A stretch of 64,000 nt of DNA. Origin: Nelumbo lutea (lineage: Eukaryota > Streptophyta > Magnoliopsida > Proteales > Nelumbonaceae). The position numbers and the translations under genes were made by a program. The DNA lies in NCBI GenBank assembly GCA_022828595.1, contig JAKGHH010000006.1:14194499-14258498 (forward strand), in the 5' to 3' direction. The notes under the pieces are model-generated. The model ran no database searches, had not been told where the DNA came from, and saw only the letters and a list, made by a program, of their open reading frames with translations. Below, in pieces: positions 41,437 to 52,500 of the stretch (the first letter of the stretch is position 1; every line of letters begins with the position of its first letter).

Positions 41437-43472
41437 GAGGCAGGCTCCCTCGAAAGAGTCCCCGAGTTGGGCAGTCCCTAACAAGTTGGTATCAGAGCCA
41501 AGATGCCAAGCACAAGGTCATCCGCAATGGAGAACAGAGTCGACAACATGGAAGGAGAAATGCAAAGAATATCGGCTGATGTCAAAAAAATCAAAGAAAG
41601 CTTCGCATCCTTGCTTGAACGACTGGCACAGGCACCACCTGCGCCGAATCAGGAAGAACACGGTGACACAAGTCATGAAGCGGATCAAGAACAACAAGAA
41701 TCGAGTTTCCCATCTTCGCAGGGGGAAATCCCACATCCTAGCTTCTACGAACAGAAAGATACTTCGATTACCACGACACACAGGGACCTGATCGTGTCCC
41801 ATTAGCTTCTACACACCTGGAAGAAGAGGCGATCGTTTGGTACCAGTGGTACCGGCGACGGCACCCAAGAGCCACATGGGCAGACTTCACCAACGCCTTA
41901 ACCATGCGATTTGGAGTCTCGGCCTTTGAGACCTATGATGAAAGACTCGCTAAGCTACGACAGACCAGCTCCGTCCAAGATTATCAAATGGCGTTCAAAA
42001 GATTAGCTGTGCGCGTGCAAGGCTGGCTAGAAAACGTGCTTGTTGGCAGTTTTGTTGGTGGACTCAGGGAAGAATTGTGGCTGGAGGTAAAAGCCATGCA
42101 GCCCACCACCGTTCTTGAAGCAGCAACATTAGCTCGACTACATGAAGACAAACTAAACCAGGCAAGAAGGATTAATCAACCTCTGGGAGCTGCGACCATA
42201 CCAGGTATACCGAACCCAGAACCAAGTATCTTGGGTAAACCGGAGCCCAGATCAGGAGTAGGAATCACAGGCAAGGACGCCAACTCTAGTTCAGGCCCCA
42301 GCTCAGCCAAGAGGTTAACCTAGGCTAAGATGCAAGCCCGACGGGAAAAGGGCCTTTGTTATGCATGTGGAGACAAATTCGGGCCGGGCCATCACTGTAT
42401 GATCCCTCAAGTTTTCTTCCTTCAACCTGAAACCGAATATGTTGAGCAATCAACAGACATTGAAGAGCAATGGACAACCAAGAATGGGGGCAATGGACAA
42501 AGGAATACCCGAAAGTATCCTTGCAAGCCTTGACTGGTCTTGCTTCTTCTCAAACTATGAGAGTAACCGGATTGGTACAAGGGCGCCACGTGTCGGTTCT
42601 GATAGACAGTGGCAGCACCCTCAATTTCATTACCCAAACATTGGTTAGACAACTAGGGATTCCGGTCCAACCATGTACAGCCTTCCGGGTGCACATAGCT
42701 AATGGGAGCAACCTGGTGTGCGACAGTACGTGCACAAAATTAAAGATGAAGATACAAGGACATGAGTTCGAGGTAGATCTGCACCCCCTGGAAATCAGTG
42801 GAGCAGATGTAGCTCTCGGAGTCCAATGGTTAAGGCAACTAGGGCCAGTGATATTTGATTGGGCCCGCCTCACCATGGATTTTCAAGTGGGCAGCTCACA
42901 GGTGCATATTCAAGGGCAGCTATCCAAGGGTCCAGGACCCATTAGTCTCGCCTCCCTAGGGAAACAGGCAATAGACCTAGCCCACATCATATTAATGCAG
43001 ATAGACTCCCACGAGAACGGCCCCATTCTAGCCCAAGGAAGCAGATCCGAAGAAGGCCGCACACAACTACATCAGCTACTTCAGAAGTTTTCAATGATCT
43101 TCCAAGAACCTAAGGAACAGATTTCAGGTGGATACGCAAAGGGAATCACATCAAACCAGAGGCATTGGTGGTATGGTCAAGTCTCCCAATTGAGGATGCA
43201 ACTTGGGAACCTTACTTGGATTTACATAATAGATTTCCACATATTGACCTTGAGGGCAAGGTCACTATCAAGGGAGGAGGGACTGTTGAGACACAAATAA
43301 AGGGAATACAAGTGTACAAGAAAATGCCACGTCAGCCTTTAAAGAATGTAACTAACAGCCAACCACTAGAACAAACTAACTAACTGGACAAGTGGAGAGG
43401 CGGGTATAACAGAATTGTAACAGCAGTATATAAATAAGGAAAGGAAGCTAGGAGGGGATTATCAATTTGGGA

Positions 43473-43527
<55 letters not shown>

Positions 43528-46500
43528 CAGGAGGCGGGCTCCCTCGAAAGAGTCCCTGAGTTAGGCAGTCCCTAACAATTGTCAAAACACTTTCCATAAC
43601 AATAAGACAGGCCAATGCCGCTACTCTCGGGGGGACAGGATTGCCCCAAGCTCTACCAATCTGATAAAATTCCATTTGAATTCCAATATATAGCTGCATA
43701 AAATGACTTAACAGAAAATTTACCATTAGAGCATTCTTTCCACTACAGCTCATCTCTTGACTGATCTGAAATCCAACTTTTTCCAACTTCTCCAGCTTCA
43801 TCAAACTCCACCTCAAGCAACCGTCTCCTAAATTTTGAGCACCAAATCAGCTGCTCCCCAAGTCTCTCATACCACCGGCTTATGGATATTTCATGATCAG
43901 ACAATCTCTACAGTCTTGGACATAACTCATTCAACTTCCCAACCCCAGACCACCCATCTTCCTAAAACCTTATCCTAACACCATCCCCCATAAGGAACCT
44001 GATGCAATAGAACTGGAACAAACTATCACAAGACAGAGAGATGAAAAGAGAGAGAAAAGAGAGAGAAATCCCAAGGAATCACTCCAAAGGTCCTAGAATC
44101 ACTTGAGGGTTTGTAGGAATCACTCCATACAGCAAACTTGCAAGAGAGCTGTAAAGAAATCTTCATTAGCTTCAAAAGGAATAGAATACATCTATTTATA
44201 GAGTGACTTGTGTGGCCCGGAATACTGTTCACCATGTTATAATTCGGCCTGCCTTTGAGTTCTGTTAGTCTGATAACAGCCAAGAAGAAAGAGGAAGAAA
44301 GAAGGAAGAAAGAGAGAGAGAAAGGAGGAGAAAAGGAGAAAAGAAAAGTCAGGTTCGAATTAGGTAAAAGTTACTCTCCCTCGGCCAGACATGTTTTTAT
44401 ATTATTAATATAATGAAAAAGACACATGTGCCCTTATTTAAGTGAGGGACACTAGTTCTAATATAATATTACAGATCAGCAACCTCAACATAAGTATAAA
44501 GACAGAAATATCCCTACACTAACACACCATAATAACAAAAAAGCTACTCCTTGTTTTGTGCATCAAGAAAGATAATAACTTCCTACCTACTAATGCAAAT
44601 AAACTGAAAATTGAAAGAGAAGCACTACTAAGCTAGAGGAACAAAATGCTATAGCCCAAGTTTTCTGAAGCAGTACCACATCTGGCCTGAATTTTCTCAT
44701 ATTGCACACCACTGCCCTCCTCTCCTCCATTAAACCCCTGGCATTCCAACTCAGCAGCTTCATCCTTGTTTCACCCCCTTCCCCTAAAGCTCTCTTCTTT
44801 TCACTTTCCTCACTTCTTACCCTTTCAAAATGTTCAAATGCTCTCCAACCACCCCTTCCCCTCCCAGAAAAAAGAGACCAAGGGATTTTCCAACCTCCAC
44901 ATGCCTTCCAACTATGTTCTCAATATCCACTTTTCTGTTCACCACATTCAACACCCTGCTGCTTCTTCTCCCTCCTTATCCACTTGCACTTCGATATCTC
45001 CCCTAACTCCCTAACCAATCTCCCCTACTTCAACCACTTTTATTGATGAACGAACAAAAATTTATTAACCAAAAGGATAAAGAGCTACAAGAAACCCAAG
45101 GAGCGAGATGCGACCTCTCCTTTAAGAGACTGATCACAGTTTCTCAAGCTCAACTATAGCATGAATTACAAAGTATCCCAGAATAAAGAATCCTGAGAAG
45201 CCCCTTGTTTAACAAGTGAATCAGCCATCACATTTTCTAATCTACCCACCCATTGAACTCGCTATCATGTTCCTTGTTAACCATTTAACTTTTTTCAGGA
45301 GGTCTCTATAGCCTCAAATTACATAATCCAGGTTCAGCTGAGAGTCACCTTCAATTAGCAAATGCTCTACCCCTATCTGATTTGCAAACTGGATTCCCTG
45401 TACAGCAGTTAGTATCCCAGCCCTTGTAGAGTCTCCTATTCCCACCAGGCCTGAAATAAGGATATGATTCTGTTGTCCTTATTTCTCAGAAACCCTCCTA
45501 TGCCCAAAGGTCCTGATTTACCCCAACTACTCCCATCAAAGTTCAGCTTCATAACATCCTCCTAAGGCAGCATCCGCTCTACAATAATTCTGTTCTTCCT
45601 GGTGGAAGTATCAGCCACTGCTAACCAACTCCACCAAAGATCATCAAACAAATAATTGTCAAAAAAGTTTTAAGGTTCTCAACCACTGAATTGCCCCTGT
45701 CAAAATACAATCCTTAACTTTAGAAACGCTTCTGTCCTTTGCTAAGAAGATTTTGGCATTCCTCTCTTCCCAAACAATCCACAAGAGAGATGCTCTGATG
45801 TACTTCCACATAAATCTCCTTCTCTTGGTGTGCCACCCAAAAAAAGATGGATTAAACAACATGATAATATCAGATTTCGAGTTCCACCTACATCCAAACA
45901 ATACAAAGATCCAATTCCATAAATCTGAAGCTAGGGGTGAGCATTGTTGGGTTAAAACCAAAAAACCGAACTGAAAATTTCAGTTTTGATTTTTTTGGTT
46001 TGATTATTTCAGTTCGGTTAATTCGGATTTACAGAAGTTCAGTTACAGTTTCGGTTTTCAGGTTTGGAAATCCAGCTAACTGAAAAAACTGAATAAACTT
46101 TATTATTTATACATAATATATAATATGTATGTACTAATATATAATACATAAGTAATCTCTATCATAAAATACATTATATTATGTATTAAAATATATACAT
46201 ATCATAAAATACATTAGGGGATAAACACCAAAAAGGTCTCTTCTTTTGCAAGTTTTCCAAAGAATTAATCTTACCATAGTAAACTTCCTGGAAAAAAACA
46301 ACTTTGGGGGGGAATAGGTCTAGTCCAAGCTTCTTTAAATGGGAAAACCCATGGAGCAGAGATAGAGCAGAGGGATTTGAAGAAAGAGGAACAACTAAGG
46401 TACCTTTAGGAACAATTAAGGTCTACTTGACATCCCTCAACTCTTCTCTCCACCATTCCTCAACCTTATGCACAAAATCCAGGTGTGTTAACTGCATATT

Positions 46501-49500
46501 TTTAAATCTAAAGGGCTTGAATCCAAATCCAAGAGTTTCCTAGCCCAACTCTATAGGATAGAGGTCAGAGGTAACTCTAGTCTAGGCAAAGCTTTAGCAA
46601 CCAATCCCCTCCAATAGGCCTCCTATTCTTCATTAAAGAGAAGCTATGAGCAAGTTAGGTTTTCTTAGAAATTAGACCATGTAAAGTTGGCTTATGCAAA
46701 GGGATATCCTCAAGTTAACAAGTGTTGATGAGGTCATTGAACTTCCTCATACTGGTTGTAATGGTCTGTTGGGGATAATTTGACTCATTTGTAAATCGTA
46801 TTACATTAAAATCTCCACCCAAACACCAAGAGCCTTCCCATAACCCTTGGATTCCATAAAGTTCCTCACACAACTCATTCCTCTCTCTATAATTATCCGG
46901 CCCATACACATTGATTAACACCCAAGTAAAACCATCCTCCGCCATCCTTAACTTTAGGGATGCAACAAAGCTACATACTAGTCCCTCTAATGGTTCTACC
47001 ACTGTTAGACAGTGTATGCCCTTAGCTCCAATCAGAATGATGTACATTATGACATTTAATGTAAATGAATAAAGTACATATTTGATTCATGTAATTATGG
47101 TGTTTCTATTTAATACCCTTAAACTGGACACATATGAGACTCGTGTTAGTTTAGAATCTTCATAGCTATTGAATAAATCTGGGGAGATTTATCCTGCCAA
47201 GGCTGACACTGATGTGCCACCAGGATGAGACCTGAGGTACATGTAGTGTAGGTTTTCTTGAAACCCTGAACCAAACCAGAATTCCAGTATTGCCCTGGAC
47301 CTTGGAGATAGATGGGCAAAACTGAAATGTTACACCTAACCCCTAGACTCGATTATGATACTGCACTAGGTATCGGATTGGACTGTCTTTGATATGCCAA
47401 TCAGTGAGATCCTTAGAGGGGGTCAAATCCTGGGTATGTTGGGACAATCTGAGAATTCATCTGAGTGGGTGATCATAGTGACAGGATCAACCCCTTTGTC
47501 GGACAAAGTGAATGATCGGGGATGCACTCTCTCTAATGGAAACCAAAATTGTCGGCAATTGATTTCAACTGTTGAAATTTCTTTTGCAAAATATATTTAT
47601 ATAGAGATATACATATATATTATGGTTTCGAAATGTTTGCAAAAGGTTTTAATTCCCGGGATCCATGTGAGTAGAGAATGCAGCACTGTACCTTGCAGCC
47701 GGGAGAGAGGTCCTCTCTTGTCGGGCAGTGTTTGATCATTATGGGTTGAGAGGTTAAGTGTAAGACCATTGAGGGTAATACCTGATGGGCTAATCTTGCA
47801 TTTGCCCACAATCCTTGGGTTTTTATAGGGTGGTTTGACCCAAGGACCATTTAGTGTAAATGTTGGGCCCATTAAGAGCCAATGGTGATGGACTCAGTGG
47901 TTCACTATCTCCTATAGTAAATTCAGCCAGGCCTTGTAACAAAGGCTGGGCTGAACCCATGTGGCTGATGTATAGATCAATGTTTGGGTCCCACACCATA
48001 CAAGGATAACCAACTAGGCAACAGTTTGGAGGGTAAGTGAGCAGATGGACTTAAAGAGCCTAAAGCCCAATCCGAACTGGCTTAATGAGATTAATTAAAA
48101 AGGGGCGGTTCTAGGATTTAGATTAGCAAATAGGATAAGGGATTACCCCTATCCACTCAGAGAGAGTCCAGATCCAAATAAAGATTTGGATCAAGAAACT
48201 CCTAATTAGATTAGGAGGGTTTATCTTTATCTGCAGATAAGATAAGGGATTATCCTTATCTCTTAAAGAGAGTCTAGATCCAAATACAAGATTTGGATTA
48301 GGAAACTCCTAATGAGATTAGGAAAACCTCTCTTTAAGGCTATAAATAGGAGAGCAGGGCGAACCCTCAAAATACAACAAAAATCATCTAAGTGACTGCT
48401 GATTTCCGGAGAAAGACAACACAGTTTGACTGCACTGTCTCTTTCTCTCCTGCTCTTGCCGCCATACCAGTTCGATCTCCACCTGTGGGGGCGATCAGTA
48501 TTGATCTTGAACTGTTACTGATTTAAGTTGGGTGGTTAATCTCTGTTTCTTCCTTCCTTTAGCTTCATTTCGAGCTCTATTAACCTGTTTTGGACTGTGG
48601 TTGTGATTCGGAATGTCTGAGAAGGCTGATATCATTCCTGTAAAGTTTGATGGAACTAACTACAACATATGGAAGTTCCATTTTGACTTCTTTGTTTCAG
48701 GGAAAGACCTAGAGGGATATTTGAATGGGAAGGTTACTAAGCCAGATGAAACAGATGAAGGGTTGAGAGAGCCATCACATGGACGCCCAAAGATTGCGGA
48801 ATAAGGGGCGAATTTAAAAAAAATTTCTCTCCCTTCAACTGGGAATCACATTCCCTATTTAGAAAATCATATTTTCAAGGATAAATCTTGAACCTTAAAC
48901 TGAACCAGATCTGAACCAAAAGGAATGGGAGAGAATGATACCTAATACGGAGAAGCAATATCTCCCAATGAAGGTGTTCACGCCCAAGGAAGGATCCAAA
49001 GACTGCTCCCACTGAAAATGGTGCAGTGCAGGATGGAGCAGAATCAGTAGTGTTCTTCCCCAAGAACTCTGTCCTTCGCAAGAAACAGCAGGATGGAACG
49101 TGAGCACAGCTTCCTTTTCAATCATTTCTCAAAGAATTGATGTCAAGATCCAATCTTGACTTCTCCCACAGCTGGAGATCGAACTGGCAAACAGGGCGGC
49201 AAGAGCAGGGAGGCGGCAAGAGAGTATTCGCAGGGTGCAGAATTCTCTCTTCTTGATTTCAGCACTAAAGAGGATCTGATGTGTTTCTTGGTCTCCCTCA
49301 AGGCTGCCGCCCCCTCCTTCCTTTTGTTAACTTGAAAAGATCAGCTCCTAATCCCATTAGGAGGTGCTTATCCAAATCATATTTGGATCAGCTTTCTCTT
49401 CTAATGATAAGGATAAACCCTTATCTTATCTGCAGATTAGATTAGCTTTATCCTAATCTTATTAGGAGGTTTCTAGATCTGAATCACATTCAGATCTGGA

Positions 49501-52500
49501 CTCTCTGAGTGGATAGGATTAAGACCCTATCCTAACTGCTAATCCATCTCAGAATTCGCCCCTTTAATTAACTAAATTAATAGCCCAGTTCGAAATGGAC
49601 TTTAGGCCCATTAAGCTTATGTGCTCACTTAACCTTCCTAACTGCTGCCTAGTTGGGCTTCCTTGTATGGCGTGGGACCCAAGCATTGATCTACACATCA
49701 GCCACATGGGTTTGGCCCAGCCTTTGTTACAAGGCCTGGTCGAATACACTGTTAAAGACAGTGCACCCCCTGAAACCCATCAAATGGGCTCTATGGGCCC
49801 AACACTTACCCTAAGTGGTCCCTGGGCCAAGCCACCTTGTAACACCCAGGGACTGTGGGCAGATGCAAGATTAGCCCATCAGGTATTATCCTCAATGGTC
49901 TTACACTTAACCTCTCAGCCCATAATGATCTTACACTGCCCGACAAGAGAGGACCTCTCCCTCGGCTGCAAGGAACAGTGTTGCACTCTCCACTTATATG
50001 CATCCCGGGAATTATAACCTTTTGCAAACATTTTAGAAACCATAATATATATACTTTTATATCTCATATAAAATATATTTTGCAAAACAAATTTCAACGG
50101 TTGAAATCGGTTGCCGGCAGTCTTGGTTTCCAACAGTGAGAGTGCATCCCCGATCATTACCTTTGTCCGACAAAGGGGCTGATCCTGTCACTATGATCAC
50201 CCACTCAGATGAATTCTCGGATTGTCCCAACATACCCAGGTTTTGACCCCCGCTAAGGATCTCACTGATTGGTACATCAAAGACAGTCCGATTCGACACC
50301 TAGTGCAGTATCATAATCGAGTCTAGGGGTCGGGTGTAACTTTCCAGTTTTTGCCCATCAATCTCCAAGGTCCAGGGCAATACTGGAAATCTGGTCCAGT
50401 TCAAAGATTCAATTAATCCCACACTGTATGTGCCTAGGGTCTCACCCCGGTAGCTGAGACAAGCCACCCCAACCGACTTGGTGGCACCACAGTGTCAGCC
50501 TTGTCAGGATAGGTCTCCCCAGACCGACCCACTGGCTGTGAACATTCAAAACTAACACAAGTCTCAATAAGTGTCCAATTTAAAGGTAATACACAGAAAC
50601 ATACCAAGGGAACATGAATCAAATATGTACTTTTATTCATTTACAATAAACTCATAAAGTACATCAATTTTGATTGAAGCTAAGGGCATACAAAACTGTC
50701 TAACAACAGATACCAAGGCTTATTCACAATGGAAGTTGGATAATAGGAAAATAGTTTCTTGGATACTCTAACTCAACTATTTCTCATATTGCAGTACCCA
50801 TGAGAAGAGTGCATACTATTTACGAGATGTATGCATACTTGAAGAAGGTGTACCATTTTTTTTTATCAGTTTGAAGAAGGTGTACCATCAATCCAACATG
50901 TCTAGACAGTATCAGATTGAATCTGAGATTTTTGTTTATTGCCAGTGAGATAAGATTCAGGAATATTATGCCAGTTTCATTGACTTGTGGGCAGAATATG
51001 AGACTTTGAGAAGAGAAAAGTGAATCAATTCCTTATGAGACTTAGACCTAAATATAAGATAATCAGGTCTAACATTCTGAATAGAAGAACTTTTCCAGAT
51101 TTGGATTCAGTGATGGATGAACTATTGAGGGAGGAGACTAGACTCTTAACTGCTGCAAATATTGATGGGAAATCAATTGACTCTGGGGCTGACATAACTT
51201 TTGTTGTTCAAGGAAACAAGAAACCTGGTGCTAAGGACTTCTCCAAAATAATCCATAAAAAAAAAAGGACTTCTCCAAAATACAATGTTATGAATGCAAG
51301 GGGTTTGGTCACATTGATCTTCATTGCAAGAAAAAGAATGTCTGCACTTATTGTAAGCAGAATGTTCGGTTAGGCCATCTTAAGGTGCCCAGAAGAAGCA
51401 CCAGCCACGTAAATATCAAGTGATTGAGAGACAAACCACTGATATCTCCTCTATCAAGGTCAATTCCATTGCCTTTAGTTCCTTCAACTTCCAGTGGACT
51501 TTCATCCCTTCCCAATTCGCCCTTGGGTTACTCCCCTCCCACCATTCCTTAACCTTCTCAATAAATCCATTAGAACTTAAACCACATATTCTCAAATTGG
51601 AAAAGCTCTCTTGACACTAGGCTTTCCCATGGTGAATAAAAATCTATCCAATTTAGAACAAATTGGGTTAGCTGCATATTGGACCAAGTGAAAATGCTAT
51701 GAGAGAGAGTCAACTCCTTAAGCTCAAAAGTATCATTAAGGGGTTATATGGCTGAAAACACTCGGGCAAAGATGGGGATTCTTGGAACATATTTATATGA
51801 CCATGGCTGAGAATCAGATGCCCTCGGTTTTCTCTTTTAGTTTGGTCAAATTGGAAACAATTAAATGAAGCTCTCTGTTTCCTCTTCCAGTTCAATATAT
51901 TTGAAGAGCTACAAACCGAATATAGATGAGAGGCTTAACGGTGGCTTTGAGGCTCTCTATTTTATCACACAGAAGAGACCACTGAACATGTGCTTATAGC
52001 TGCTATCCTCTTATTGGGCCTAGTATTGGCTACTGTGGTAAAACTACAGCAGATCCAGACTCCAAACATTATATCTTCAAATTAACTCTTCTTTAATTGC
52101 AATAACAGTAGCTCTATTTATAGACTCAGCATATGAAATCAAATGCCCTTTACAGTCTCCAATTGGACTAGGAAATTGACCCAAATCAACTTCTAATTGC
52201 TTTAAAACTAAGACAATTCCATAAGTAACCCATATGGACAATGGGAACTCTAACTCTGATAATACTTTCCTAATTCCACTAAAACTAACTTAATTTAAAG
52301 ACACCAGAAATTACTAAAAATAGTAAACTATAAGTTTACTAAAATAATAATTACAAAAAAATACTATAATGGTAAGACTGAAAGTTACATAAATAGTAAT
52401 TTTGAAACAACAGTAAATTTCTGGATACTTAAAATCCTATTCCTAAGACTCCCATAACTTCAATAAAAAGTTGCAGCTTAAGTAGGCTCAAACTGATCTA

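Larger units (their letters stand above)
41200..43577 (+). mobile_element. Small Ty3/gypsy element with both LTRs, RT to integrase deleted
   Basis: A 2,378-bp LTR retrotransposon flanked by the perfect 5-bp duplication ATTGT (41,195-41,199 and 43,578-43,582). It has a 5' LTR, initiator-Met tRNA primer site, gag, zinc knuckle, protease, a chromodomain-like tail, a polypurine tract and a 3' LTR. RT, RNase H and integrase are missing: protease-linker sequence passes near 43,130-43,160 straight into sequence resembling the end of a chromovirus pol. It therefore depends on other elements for movement. It sits inside LINE 3 in the EngB intron, antisense to the gene. Confidence 0.9.
40700..44790 (-). 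mobile_element. L1-like LINE relic inside EngB intron 2 (LINE 3)
   Basis: On the minus strand ORF2 opens at the ATG at 44,763 with [31 protein letters not shown], the endonuclease start. The RT section is missing. Reading resumes at about 44,000 with the zf-RVT region: [48 protein letters not shown]. It stops at 43,578, where the gypsy-like element is inserted, and continues from 41,199 with [20 protein letters not shown] and [14 protein letters not shown], to about 40,700. Stops and shifts are present. Orientation is the same as the EngB gene. Confidence 0.75.

Noticed and set aside
41387..41791. Plus-strand frame of 134 codons overlapping the gypsy gag
   Set aside because: It begins in the (CT)n tract of the LTR and is out of frame with the recognisable gag.
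44702..45046. Plus-strand open frame of 114 codons
   Set aside because: It is antisense to the LINE 3 ORF1/ORF2 start, whose minus-strand reading [11 protein letters not shown] is recognisable.
49595..50299. Several frames of 68-140 codons inside the solo LTR
   Set aside because: Equivalent frames in the other family L copies are broken at different points and are non-coding LTR sequence.
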